Assembly: GCF_042685365.1 (NCBI RefSeq)
Contig: NZ_JBHUMY010000023.1
Span: 124,001-188,000 of the forward strand
DNA: 64,000 bases
Source of the DNA: Paenibacillus_AP thailandensis
Lineage (GTDB): Bacteria; Bacillota; Bacilli; Paenibacillales; Paenibacillaceae
Direction of reading: 5' to 3'
A program made the position numbers and the translations under genes. Positions 1 to 8,182 of the stretch are shown here, in pieces. The notes beneath the pieces are model-generated. The model saw only the letters and a list, made by a program, of their open reading frames with translations. It did not search any database and had not been told where the DNA came from. Position 1 is the stretch's first letter; the number at the start of each line of letters is the position of its first letter.

Positions 1-1
1 G

Positions 2-1162
2 GCGGAGCTGGAGCCGGAAGAAGGCGCTTCGCTCGTCGTATGGGACAGCAAATCGGAACGCGCTTATTTGGAGGAAATGACGAAGAAATTTACGGAGCAA
101 TACGGCATTCCGGTCAAAATCGAAGAGGTCGAAGGCCCGGATCAAGTGAAAAAGCTGACGACGGACGGACCTGCGGGCCTTGGAGCGGACGTCGTATCGT
201 TCGCCCATGACAACCTCGGCACGGCGGTGCCTGCCGGCTTGCTGCTCCCGAACGATTTCTTCGAGGAGCAAACGAGAAAAGAAAATTCCGAAGTCGCGGT
301 TAATGCCGTCTCTTACGACGGCACGCTGTACGGCTATCCGCGTTCGGTCGAAACGTATACGCTCATCTATAACAAAGCGCTTGTAAAGGAAGCGCCGAAG
401 TCGTTCGACGACGTAGTTGCTTTCGCAAAAACGTATAACGATCCCGCCGCCAACAAATACGCGATCATGTGGGAGCTTGGAAACTTCTATTACAACTATA
501 TGTTCATCGCGAGCAACGGCGGTTATGTGTACGGCGACAACGGCCAGAACGCGGAAGACATCGGCTTGAACAACGATGCGGCGGTTCAAGGCATGACCTA
601 CTTCGCTTCGCTCAAAGAGAGCCTGCTGCCGATGAATTCCGGCGACATTACGTACGACATTAAGAAAGGGCTGTTCACGAGCGGCAGCCTGGCGATGGAC
701 ATCAACGGTCCTTGGACGATCGGCGAATACAAAAACGCCGGACTCGACATCGGCGTAGCTCCGCTCCCGACGATTAACGGCAATTCGACCGTATCGTTCT
801 CGGGCGTCAAAGCATGGTACGTTAACGCTTATTCGAAATATCCGAAGGCGGCCCGCCTCTTGGCGAACTTCCTCGGCTCGAAGGAATCGCAGCTTCTCGA
901 CTTCAAGATGACGGGCGCGATTCCGGCCAACAAGGAAGCGGCTAACGATCCGGCCATTCAGAACGACGAAGCGACCAAAGGCTTCCTCGCGCAGTTCAAC
1001 AACTCGCAATCGATGCCGACAGCTCCGGAGATGGGCAACGTATGGACGCCGATCGGCGCGGCGTTCGCCGACGTATGGAACGACGGCAAAGATCCGAAAG
1101 CGGCACTCGACAACGCGGTGCAGCAAATCAAGGACGCAAACGGCGGAACGGCTGCCAAGTAA
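2..1162 (+). CDS. mdxE: Maltodextrin ABC transporter substrate-binding protein (5' partial)
   Basis: Extracellular substrate-binding lipoprotein of a CUT1 ABC importer, probably for maltose/maltodextrins. The frame is open to the first bases of the window, so the signal peptide and lipobox are missing; about 386 residues are visible. The visible part starts in the mature domain (LVVWDSKSERAYLEEM) and has the usual bilobal SBP_bac_1 features: an early strand followed by TKKFTEQYGIPV, a mid-protein substrate-facing stretch NGPWTIGEYKNAGLDIG, and a C-terminal helix ending DNAVQQIKDANGG. It is followed by a 113 bp gap with a hairpin and then two permeases of the MalF/MalG type, which supports the sugar assignment. 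No ATPase gene is present, as is usual for Firmicute CUT1 systems that share an MsmX-type ATPase (family knowledge). Exact substrate is inferred. Confidence 0.85.
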   Translation, partial: AELEPEEGASLVVWDSKSERAYLEEMTKKFTEQYGIPVKIEEVEGPDQVKKLTTDGPAGLGADVVSFAHDNLGTAVPAGLLLPNDFFEEQTRKENSEVAVNAVSYDGTLYGYPRSVETYTLIYNKALVKEAPKSFDDVVAFAKTYNDPAANKYAIMWELGNFYYNYMFIASNGGYVYGDNGQNAEDIGLNNDAAVQGMTYFASLKESLLPMNSGDITYDIKKGLFTSGSLAMDINGPWTIGEYKNAGLDIGVAPLPTINGNSTVSFSGVKAWYVNAYSKYPKAARLLANFLGSKESQLLDFKMTGAIPANKEAANDPAIQNDEATKGFLAQFNNSQSMPTAPEMGNVWTPIGAAFADVWNDGKDPKAALDNAVQQIKDANGGTAAK

Positions 1163-1215
1163 CGGCCGCAGATAGACGAAAATATACGACATTGTCAAAA
1201 GCATTCATAACGGTG

Positions 1216-1244
1216 ACCCGCCAGGCGGCATAAGCATGGCGGGT
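1216..1244 (+). promoter_or_regulatory. Intercistronic hairpin between binding protein and permease genes
   Basis: ACCCGCCA (1216-1223) pairs with TGGCGGGT (1237-1244), and GTGAC/GTCAC just outside can extend the stem. There is no T-run, so this looks like an mRNA-stabilising or partial-termination hairpin that would let the binding protein be made in excess over the permeases. Role is inferred. Confidence 0.45.
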
Positions 1245-1275
1245 TCCGAACGTCACGGGGGAGGAGCAAAACGGC

Positions 1276-2589
1276 ATGAACCGTCACCGCAACACCGCAG
1301 CCGTATTATCCGTGCTCTTTATGGGACTCGGGCAACTATATAACCGACAGTTGATCAAAGGGCTTATTCTCGTCTTGCTTGAAGCGGCCGCCCTTGCCTA
1401 TTTCGTGCCGAATTTGGGGACGGCCGTCTGGGGCGTCGCGACGCTTGGCGAAAATACGACCCGCATGGAGAAGATCAACGGACTGACGCAGCAAGTAGCC
1501 GGAGACCATTCGATTTTTCTGCTCATTAACGGGCTTATTACGCTGCTCATATTCGCTATCTTTATTGTTATTTACGTGATGAACGTGAAGGATGCGACGA
1601 AGACGGGAGCGGCCAGAGACCGGGGAGAGTCGCCGGCCAATTTCCGGAAGACGCTCGCTTACGTCTTGGACCGGAACTTCCCGCATCTGCTGCTGACGCT
1701 TCCGGGCCTCGGCATTTTGTTTCTGACGATCATGCCGATTTTGTTCATGATTTTGCTGGCGTTTACGAACTATGCCGCGCCGAATCACATTCCTCCGGCC
1801 AAGCTGGTGGATTGGGTCGGCTTTGAAACGTTCGCCAATTTGCTGACGATGAAGACGTGGAGCCATACGTTTTTTGGCGTATTTGCCTGGACGCTCATAT
1901 GGGCGGTCGTGGCGACCGTCACCACTTATTTCGGCGGCTTGCTTGTCGCGCTGCTGGTCGAACAGAAAGGCGTACGGTTCAAGAAGCTGTGGAGAACGAT
2001 TTTTATTTTGCCGTATGCGATTCCGCAGCTGATCTCGATGCTGATTATGAAAAACCTGTTTAACGGCCAATTCGGCCCGATCAACCAATATTTATCGTAT
2101 TTCGGGCTTGGCGGCCTGCCATGGCTGACCGACCCTCTCTGGGCGAAAGTTACGGTTATCGTCGTCAACATGTGGGTGGGCATCCCGGTCTCGATGGTGC
2201 TTATAATGGGCGTGCTGACCGCCATTCCGAAGGACCTGTACGAGGCGGCGGACGTGGACGGGGCATCGGCTTACCAGAAGTTCCGGATCGTCACGCTCCC
2301 GTTCGTGCTGTTCTCGACGGCGCCGATTCTTATAACGCAATTCGCGGGCAACATCAACAACTTCAACATCATCTTCCTGCTGACGGGCGGCGACCCGGTC
2401 AACGGAAGCTATCAGTACGCGGGCAGCACGGACCTGCTCGTTACGTGGCTCTACAAGCTGTCGCTCAACAACAACCAGTTCAATATGGCGTCCGCGATCG
2501 GCATCATCATCTTCATTCTGATCGCTTCGTTCTCCATCTACAATTACCGCCGCACCAAGTCGTTTAAAGAGGAGGACATGATCCAATGA
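1276..2589 (+). CDS. mdxF: Maltodextrin ABC transporter permease MalF/MdxF type
   Basis: Integral membrane permease of the maltodextrin importer, 437 residues, the same size class as Bacillus MdxF. The N-terminal ~120 residues carry an extra hydrophobic region (LSVLFMGLGQLYNRQLIKG, then a second segment LLIFAIFIVIYVM) that precedes the six-helix BPD_transp_1 core. The ATPase-docking EAA loop is seen near residue 325 (EAADVDGASAYQKFRIVTLP). ATG at 1276 follows GGGGAGG with good spacing. The stop overlaps the next gene's start (ATGA), so the two permeases are translationally coupled. Sugar specificity rests on gene order and similarity to the MdxEFG family. Confidence 0.9.
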   Translation: MNRHRNTAAVLSVLFMGLGQLYNRQLIKGLILVLLEAAALAYFVPNLGTAVWGVATLGENTTRMEKINGLTQQVAGDHSIFLLINGLITLLIFAIFIVIYVMNVKDATKTGAARDRGESPANFRKTLAYVLDRNFPHLLLTLPGLGILFLTIMPILFMILLAFTNYAAPNHIPPAKLVDWVGFETFANLLTMKTWSHTFFGVFAWTLIWAVVATVTTYFGGLLVALLVEQKGVRFKKLWRTIFILPYAIPQLISMLIMKNLFNGQFGPINQYLSYFGLGGLPWLTDPLWAKVTVIVVNMWVGIPVSMVLIMGVLTAIPKDLYEAADVDGASAYQKFRIVTLPFVLFSTAPILITQFAGNINNFNIIFLLTGGDPVNGSYQYAGSTDLLVTWLYKLSLNNNQFNMASAIGIIIFILIASFSIYNYRRTKSFKEEDMIQ

Positions 2590-3419
2590 AAAAGGGCGTT
2601 ATGCGGCTTTCGCTCAGCTATGTCGTCTTGATTCTGATCGCGGTGTGCGCGATCTATCCGGCCTTGTGGGTCGTCTTGTCCTCGTTCCGGCCGGGCGGCT
2701 CCTTGTACAGCGAGCATCTGATTCCCGAGGTGTGGACGCTCGATCATTACCGCGAGCTGTTTACGTCGAAAATATTCATGTACGGGACCTGGTACGTAAA
2801 CACGTTAAAAATCGCGTTTCTGACGATGATTTTCTCGACGATTCTGACGACGATGAGCATGTACGCGCTGTCGCGCTTCCGCTTCCGGGGAAGGAAATCG
2901 CTTCTGACGCTGCTTCTGGTGCTGGGGATGTTCCCGGGCTTCATGAGCATGATCGCGATTTTTATTTTCTTGCTGCAGCTGAACCTGCTGGACACGCATT
3001 TCGCGCTTATTCTCGTCTATTCGGCCGGGTCCGTGCTGGGCAACGGCTTTGTCATCAAAGGTTTTTACGACACGATTCCGCGCAGTCTGGACGAATCGGC
3101 CCGCATCGACGGCGCCAACCATTGGCAGGTGTTCACGCGCATTATGCTGCCGCTTTCCCGTCCGATGCTGACGTATATCGCGCTGATGAGCTTCACCGGG
3201 GCTTGGGTCGATTTTATTTTCGCCCGCCTGGTGCTGCGGACGAAGGAGAACTGGACGCTGGCGGTCGGCATGTGGGATCTGGTCAACTCGTACCAGAACA
3301 GCAACTTTACGATGTTCGCCGCCGGCGCGGTGCTGATCGCCGTTCCGATTACGCTGCTGTTCGTATTCCTGCAGCGCTTCCTGGTGCACGGGCTCACGTC
3401 CGGCGCTTCGAAGGGGTAA
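2586..3419 (+). CDS. mdxG: Maltodextrin ABC transporter permease MalG/MdxG type
   Basis: Second permease of the same importer, 277 residues, with six predicted helices and the EAA loop near residue 170 (ESARIDGANHWQVFTRIMLP). It ends with the family-typical FLQRFLVHGLTSGASKG tail. It overlaps mdxF by 4 bp and is followed within 25 bp by a strong terminator, so the operon ends here. A GH13 maltodextrin hydrolase lies 1.3 kb downstream on the opposite strand, which fits a maltodextrin pathway even though the genes are not in one operon. Confidence 0.9.
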   Translation: MKKGVMRLSLSYVVLILIAVCAIYPALWVVLSSFRPGGSLYSEHLIPEVWTLDHYRELFTSKIFMYGTWYVNTLKIAFLTMIFSTILTTMSMYALSRFRFRGRKSLLTLLLVLGMFPGFMSMIAIFIFLLQLNLLDTHFALILVYSAGSVLGNGFVIKGFYDTIPRSLDESARIDGANHWQVFTRIMLPLSRPMLTYIALMSFTGAWVDFIFARLVLRTKENWTLAVGMWDLVNSYQNSNFTMFAAGAVLIAVPITLLFVFLQRFLVHGLTSGASKG

Positions 3420-3442
3420 CGGGAAGCGGATAATGAAGATGC

Positions 3443-3474
3443 GAAGGCTGCGGCTTGCCGCAGCCTTCTTTTTC
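3443..3474 (+). terminator. Rho-independent terminator after mdxG
   Basis: An 11 bp stem (GAAGGCTGCGG with CCGCAGCCTTC) with loop CTTG is followed directly by a T-run. Confidence 0.9.
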
Positions 3475-3573
3475 AATGAAGTTGACATCATTCTTCATGA
3501 TGAGGCGGGAGACCGTCTCTTTTTTGCATTTTGGCGTTCGTTTTCACGAGGATAAAGCGCCTTCAAAACGGCT

Positions 3574-3603
3574 TTGCATCTAACATGTCATGTCAGGTAT
3601 AAT
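3574..3603 (+). promoter_or_regulatory. SigA-type promoter for ddh
   Basis: TTGCAT (3574-3579) and a consensus TATAAT (3598-3603) are separated by 18 bp. They lie 36 bp before the ddh start. Confidence 0.65.
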
Positions 3604-3638
3604 GTGAGGGAGGACAAACCAAAAATGGAGGCTCTATA

Positions 3639-4622
3639 ATGATTTCCAAAATTAGAATTGGGATTGTCGGATACGGCAATCTCGGACGCGGGGTCCAAAA
3701 AGCGATTGCGCAAAACGAAGATATGGAATTGGTAGCGGTGTTTACAAGACGGGATCCTTCGGCCATGAAGGCTGAGGAAGGGGTGAGGTTCGAGCCGATT
3801 TCCGCCGCGGAACGGTTTAAAGGACTTATCGACGTCATGATTTTATGCGGGGGTTCGGCAACGGATCTGCCCGAGCAAACGCCGGCGGTCGCCGCTATGT
3901 TCAATACGGTGGACAGCTTTGACACGCATGCCAAAATCCCGGAGTTTTTCGAAACCGTCGATGCTTCCGCCAAACGCGCGGGTACGGTCAGCGTCATTTC
4001 AACCGGATGGGATCCTGGGCTTTTCTCCATGAATCGGATGCTTGCCGAGGCTATTCTTCCGCAAGGCAAGGAATATACGTTCTGGGGCAAGGGCGTCAGC
4101 CAAGGGCATTCGGACGCCATACGCCGCGTTCCGGGCGTGAAGGCGGGGGTCCAATATACGATTCCTGTCGAAAGCGTCATCGAACAAATCCGCGCCGGCG
4201 AAGCTCCAGAACTGGAAACCCGCGAAAAACACCGGCGGTATTGCTACGTCGTTGCGGAGGACGGAGCGGATAAAGCGGAGATTGAGAAGGCGATTGTGAC
4301 GATGCCGAACTATTTTGCGGAGTACGATACAACGGTTGCGTTTATTACGGAAGAGGAGCTTCGGGCGGAGCATAGCGGAATGCCGCACGGCGGTTTCGTG
4401 ATTCGAAGCGGGATTACGGGCAGCGGAACCAAGCAAATTATAGAATTCGGCCTGAAGCTGGAAAGCAACCCGGAATTTACGGCGAGCGTTCTGACGGCCT
4501 ATGCAAGAGCGGCGGCCCGTTTAGCGAGAGAAGGGGCGGTAGGCGCCAAAACGGTGTTCGATATTCCGCTTGGTTATTTATCTCCCAAAAGCGGCGAGCA
4601 GCTTCGCAAAGAATTGCTGTAA
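3639..4622 (+). CDS. ddh: meso-Diaminopimelate dehydrogenase
   Basis: NADPH-dependent enzyme (EC 1.4.1.16) that aminates L-2-amino-6-oxopimelate (from tetrahydrodipicolinate) to meso-diaminopimelate in one step, bypassing the acetylase/succinylase branches of the lysine and peptidoglycan-precursor pathway. It has 327 residues, the normal length. The N-terminal Rossmann motif is IGIVGYGNLGRG (residues ~7-18). Family signatures STGWDPGLFSMNR, FWGKGVSQGHSDA and the C-terminal LTAYARAAARLA are all present, so it looks intact. ATG at 3639 has GGAG 8 bp upstream. It is monocistronic, with its own promoter and a following terminator. Confidence 0.95.
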   Translation: MISKIRIGIVGYGNLGRGVQKAIAQNEDMELVAVFTRRDPSAMKAEEGVRFEPISAAERFKGLIDVMILCGGSATDLPEQTPAVAAMFNTVDSFDTHAKIPEFFETVDASAKRAGTVSVISTGWDPGLFSMNRMLAEAILPQGKEYTFWGKGVSQGHSDAIRRVPGVKAGVQYTIPVESVIEQIRAGEAPELETREKHRRYCYVVAEDGADKAEIEKAIVTMPNYFAEYDTTVAFITEEELRAEHSGMPHGGFVIRSGITGSGTKQIIEFGLKLESNPEFTASVLTAYARAAARLAREGAVGAKTVFDIPLGYLSPKSGEQLRKELL

Positions 4623-4661
4623 CGAAGACGGTAGAACCGGATTTGGAATCATGAAAAGCGG

Positions 4662-4695
4662 ACAAACCAAGGCAGGAGCCTTGGTTTGTTTATTT
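4662..4695. terminator. Terminator between convergent ddh and GH13 genes
   Basis: ACAAACCAAGGC (4662-4673) pairs with GCCTTGGTTTGT (4678-4689) around a 4-base loop, followed by T-rich sequence on the + strand. The minus strand has less T after the stem, so it mainly serves ddh. Confidence 0.8.
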
Positions 4696-4701
4696 GTTTC
4701 G

Positions 4702-6684
4702 TTATTGCACGCTCCATACGCGGTAGCCGTATGCGGGCAGCTGCAGTTGGAGCAAGCCGCCTTTGATTTCGACGGAGGAGTCGTCCAGCAGCGAGCGCCA
4801 GACCGCGTCCGGGGCGAACGCCAGCGTAGAGACGGCGGACGCCGAAGAGGCCAGGGCAACCTGCTTGAACGGGTTGGCGGCTGCGCTCGCAGCGGCGTCC
4901 GTGCTCGGATCGGCTGCACCGTTGGCATCGGTGCCGCTCGAGCCCGCAGCCCCTGCCGTGCCGCTTGCGGCTGCACCGCCAGGGGCTGCACCGCCTGCGG
5001 AAGCCGCAGTCACGCTCGCGCCAGCCTCTGCGCCCGCGCCGCCGCCAAGCGGCAGCCGCACGGCCGCTTCCGCCGCCTGGCCGCCGGCGTTCAGCGCGAT
5101 GACGATGCGCTCGCCGTCCTTGCTCCGCTCGTACACGATGACGCTCCCCTTCGCGTACAGGAAGCGGAAGCCCGCGCCGCGGAGCGAAGGATGGCTTCGC
5201 CGCAGCGCGATCGCTTCGCGGTAAAACCGGAACAGCTCCGCGTTCTGCTTCTCCTCCTCCCACACCATGCATCCGCGGCAATCCGGGTCGCCGAGCCCGC
5301 TCATGCCGACCTCGTCGCCGTAATAAATGCACGGCACGCCCGGATACGTCAGCTGGAACAGCAGCGCCAGCCTTAGCGCCGCTTCGTTGCCGCCGCATTC
5401 GGTCAGGAGGCGCGGCGTGTCGTGGCTGTCCAGCAGGTTGAACGCCGTCTCCGTCACCTGCTGCGGGTAAGCGGCCAGCTGCGCGCCGATTTTTGCCGAG
5501 AACGTTTCCGCTTCCGTAACGCCGCGGGCGAAAAAGTCCAGCACCGCTTCGGTGAACGGATAGTTCATCACCGCGTCGAATTGGTCGCCCTGCAGCCAAG
5601 GGAGGGAATCGTGCCATATTTCGCCGAGAATGTACGCGTCGGGCTTCGCCGCTTTAACCGTATCGCGGAATTTCCGCCAGAAACGGTGATCCACCTCGTT
5701 GGCGACGTCCAGACGCCAGCCGTCGATCCCGATCTCCTCGATCCAGTAGCGGGCGACCTTCAGCAAATACCGCTGCACTTCGGGGTTTTCCGTATTCAGC
5801 TTGGGCATGTTCGCGCCAAAAGCAAAAGCGTCGTAGGTCGGAATGCCGTCCCGGACGGCGATCGGCCACTCCCGCACATGGAACCAGTCGGCGTAAGGCG
5901 AATCGGGCCCTTTTTCCGCAACGTCCACGAACGGCCCGAACGTGCTGCCCGCGTGGTTGAACACCGCGTCGAGCATGACCCGGATGCCGCGCGCGTGGCA
6001 GGCGTCGACGAGCTCCTTCAGCTTCTCGTTCGTGCCGAAATGCCGGTCCACCCGAAGATAGTCTTCGGTGTCGTATTTATGATTCGTCGTCGCCTCGAAC
6101 AGCGGCGTGAAATAAATGGCGTTGACGCCCAGCCGCTCGAGATGATCGAGATGGTCGATCACCCCCTGCAGGTCCCCGCCGAAGAAGTTCGTCGGCGTCG
6201 GCTTGCCGCCCCACGGCAGGACGCCTTCCGGGTCGTTGTCCGGGTCCCCGTTCGCGAAGCGCTCCGGGAAAATTTGATAGAAGACGGCGTCCTTCACCCA
6301 TTCCGGGGGCGCGAACACGTCCGCCGGGTTCAGGAACGGAAAGTCGAAGAAGTCTTTATGCGGATTGTCCGGAACCTTATCGAAAAATCCCTTCTCCGTC
6401 ATCACGACGGATTCGCCGCCATGTCCCGTAAGCCGGAACGCGTAACGGAGTCTCCGGTAAGGAGGGACGACGGCCGTTTCCCAATAGTCGAACAGCTCAT
6501 CCGACGACAAAAGGCGCATCGGCGCTTCCGCTTTCGTCTCCTCCCAGCTGTACTTGTCTCCGGTTATGGCCGTGACGGCGGCGGCGTCTCCTTTTTTGAC
6601 GCGGAGGCGTAGATGCAAGGTATTCTGGTCGTACGCGTAGGCCCAGTTGAATTTGGGGCGGTGTAACATCGCTTCAAGCAGCAT
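4702..6684 (-). CDS. GH13 maltodextrin hydrolase (neopullulanase/cyclomaltodextrinase type)
   Basis: Cytoplasmic alpha-glycosidase of the GH13_20 type that cleaves maltodextrins, cyclodextrins or pullulan fragments. It has about 660 residues. An N-terminal CBM34-like domain (MLLEAMLHRPKFNWAYAYD) comes first, then the TIM barrel with all four GH13 regions: DAVFNH, GWRLDVANEV (nucleophile Asp ~324), LGEIWHD (acid/base Glu ~353) and DSHDTPR (Asp ~421). The ATG at 6684 is preferred over ATGs further upstream because AAGGAG lies 9 bp before it and the family begins MLLEA. Oddity: the C-terminal beta-domain is interrupted at residues ~545-605 by an Ala/Gly/Ser-rich stretch not expected in the family. 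No signal peptide, so substrate must be imported, plausibly by the mdx system at the left end. Expression may be set by an attenuator in the leader. Confidence 0.92.
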   Translation of the reverse strand: MLLEAMLHRPKFNWAYAYDQNTLHLRLRVKKGDAAAVTAITGDKYSWEETKAEAPMRLLSSDELFDYWETAVVPPYRRLRYAFRLTGHGGESVVMTEKGFFDKVPDNPHKDFFDFPFLNPADVFAPPEWVKDAVFYQIFPERFANGDPDNDPEGVLPWGGKPTPTNFFGGDLQGVIDHLDHLERLGVNAIYFTPLFEATTNHKYDTEDYLRVDRHFGTNEKLKELVDACHARGIRVMLDAVFNHAGSTFGPFVDVAEKGPDSPYADWFHVREWPIAVRDGIPTYDAFAFGANMPKLNTENPEVQRYLLKVARYWIEEIGIDGWRLDVANEVDHRFWRKFRDTVKAAKPDAYILGEIWHDSLPWLQGDQFDAVMNYPFTEAVLDFFARGVTEAETFSAKIGAQLAAYPQQVTETAFNLLDSHDTPRLLTECGGNEAALRLALLFQLTYPGVPCIYYGDEVGMSGLGDPDCRGCMVWEEEKQNAELFRFYREAIALRRSHPSLRGAGFRFLYAKGSVIVYERSKDGERIVIALNAGGQAAEAAVRLPLGGGAGAEAGASVTAASAGGAAPGGAAASGTAGAAGSSGTDANGAADPSTDAAASAAANPFKQVALASSASAVSTLAFAPDAVWRSLLDDSSVEIKGGLLQLQLPAYGYRVWSVQ

Positions 6685-6705
6685 CGGCAACATCTCCTTT
6701 ATGAT

Positions 6706-6756
6706 AAAAAATAAAAAAGGCACAACCTGGAAAGAGGAGATCCGAGGTTGTACCTT
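6706..6756 (-). promoter_or_regulatory. Intrinsic terminator in the leader of the GH13 gene (putative attenuator)
   Basis: On the minus strand AAGGTACAACCT and AGGTTGTGCCTT form a 12 bp stem (one G-U) followed by a T-rich run, all inside the ~140 nt leader and just before the ribosome binding site. A second GC-rich stem lies immediately upstream (6760-6790), and an ACCT/AGGT pairing around it could compete with the terminator. The ligand or sensor is unknown. Confidence 0.6.
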
Positions 6757-6832
6757 CGCACATCCGCCGGCGGTGCAGCGCCGCGAATGTCAGGTAAGCA
6801 TTGCCTTTATGTTAAAAACTCTCAACAGCTTT

Positions 6833-6860
6833 ATTATACATCGTCAGGAGCCAATGCAAC
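6833..6860 (-). promoter_or_regulatory. SigA-type promoter for the GH13 gene
   Basis: Minus-strand GTTGCA (6860-6855), 16 bp spacer, consensus TATAAT (6838-6833). It gives a leader of about 140 nt. Confidence 0.6.
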
Positions 6861-6891
6861 ACTATTTTTTGGAGAAAAAAAGCACCGCGCG

Positions 6892-6932
6892 CAAAAAAAA
6901 CGGCTTTGCCCCGGAGAGGACATAGCCGTTTT
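6892..6932 (-). terminator. Terminator after trxB
   Basis: On the minus strand AAAACGGCT and AGCCGTTTT form a stem followed by an eight-T run, about 20 bp after the trxB stop. Confidence 0.85.
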
Positions 6933-6953
6933 GCTTTTGCTAACGATTTGCCG

Positions 6954-7895
6954 TTACGCCTTGACGGCATGCGCGTGCTCTTCGATGAAGCGCTCCGCGT
7001 CCAGCGCGGCCATGCAGCCGCTGCCGGCAGCCGTAATCGCCTGGCGGTATTTGTTGTCCTGGACGTCGCCGCAAGCGAATACGCCCGGAATGTTCGTCTG
7101 CGAAGTACCCGGCACGGTCTTGATGTAGCCGGATTCGTCCAGATCGATCTGTCCGCCGAGGAAGCCGGTGTTCGGCGTATGGCCGATGGCGATGAAGACG
7201 CCGCTTGCCTCGATCACTTCTTCTTCGCCGGTGTCGTTGTTGCGGACTTTAAGTCCCGTTACGCTCATGCCGTTCGACAGCACTTCAACCGGCGTGCGGT
7301 TCAGGCTCCAGCGGATTTTTTCGTTGCCGCGGGCGCGGTCCTGCATAATTTTCGAAGCGCGCAGCTCGTTGCGCCGGTGGACGAGTTCGACTTCGGTAGC
7401 GAACTTCGTCAGGAAGTGCGCCTCTTCCATCGCCGAATCGCCGCCGCCGATGACGACGATTTTTTTGCCGCGGAAGAAAAAGCCGTCGCATGTCGCGCAT
7501 GTGCTGACGCCGCGTCCGATATTGTCCTGTTCGCCTGCAATGCCGAGGTATTTCGCCGAAGCGCCGGTCGAGATAATGACCGTCTCCGCCAGCAGCTCGC
7601 CGTGGCCTTCAACGTTCAGCTTGAACGGACGCTTGCTGAAATCGACGCTCGTGACCGAGCCGGTCCGGAATTCGGCGCCGAACCGCTGCGCCTGCTTGCG
7701 CATGTTAGACATCAGCTCGCTGCCGAGAATGCCTTCCGGAAAGCCCGGGAAGTTCTCGATTTCCGTTGTTGTCGTCAATTGGCCGCCCGGCTGCCATCCT
7801 TCGATGACAAGCGGCTGCATGTTGGCGCGCGCCAAGTATATCGCGGCGGTGAGACCGGCAGGGCCCGTGCCGACAATAATCGATTTATGAATCAT
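6954..7895 (-). CDS. trxB: Thioredoxin-disulfide reductase
   Basis: FAD flavoprotein (EC 1.8.1.9) that passes electrons from NADPH to thioredoxin. It has 313 residues, normal for the family. FAD-binding GTGPAG sits at residues 9-14, the redox-active CATC disulfide (STCATCDGFFF) near residues 132-135, the NADPH motif GGGDSAMEEA around 150, and the second FAD motif GVFACGDVQD near the C-terminus. ATG at 7895 follows AGGAGG with 8 bp spacing. It is monocistronic, with its own promoter and terminator, and is divergent from the response-regulator gene. Confidence 0.97.
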   Translation of the reverse strand: MIHKSIIVGTGPAGLTAAIYLARANMQPLVIEGWQPGGQLTTTTEIENFPGFPEGILGSELMSNMRKQAQRFGAEFRTGSVTSVDFSKRPFKLNVEGHGELLAETVIISTGASAKYLGIAGEQDNIGRGVSTCATCDGFFFRGKKIVVIGGGDSAMEEAHFLTKFATEVELVHRRNELRASKIMQDRARGNEKIRWSLNRTPVEVLSNGMSVTGLKVRNNDTGEEEVIEASGVFIAIGHTPNTGFLGGQIDLDESGYIKTVPGTSQTNIPGVFACGDVQDNKYRQAITAAGSGCMAALDAERFIEEHAHAVKA

Positions 7896-8043
7896 GGGTG
7901 AAACCTCCTATCTGTAACTTCTATGGGACGACTGCGGTTAGATACAACCAACCGCTGAACGAGGTCGTACAGCTTGAAAGGCCTCGACAGAGGTTTTCTC
8001 ATCGCCGAATCGAATTTTGTCATTCCAATTGCTTCGTAATTTT

Positions 8044-8071
8044 ATTATGGTTAAAAAAATGACATTGTCAA
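8044..8071 (-). promoter_or_regulatory. SigA-type promoter for trxB
   Basis: Minus strand: TTGACA (8071-8066), 16 bp, CATAAT (8049-8044). It leaves a ~140 nt leader before trxB. The remaining divergent gap (7896-8182) must also hold the response-regulator promoter, which I could not place with confidence. Confidence 0.7.
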
Positions 8072-8182
8072 CGAACAGGGGGATTTATTCATATAGTTTT
8101 CATCTGGATGTAGTAGGATGTCGATAGAAGATTCAGGGGATGGATTTATCCTTAAATAGCAGGACAGGGAGGGCGTCTGCAA

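Noticed and set aside
3475..3545. A further TTGACA promoter near 3481
   Set aside because: No matching -10 box at proper distance; the TTGCAT/TATAAT pair downstream is much better.
4570..5376. Long + strand frame opposite the GH13 C-terminus
   Set aside because: Arg/Ala/His-rich shadow of the GC-rich GH13 coding strand; the minus-strand frame has clear GH13 motifs.
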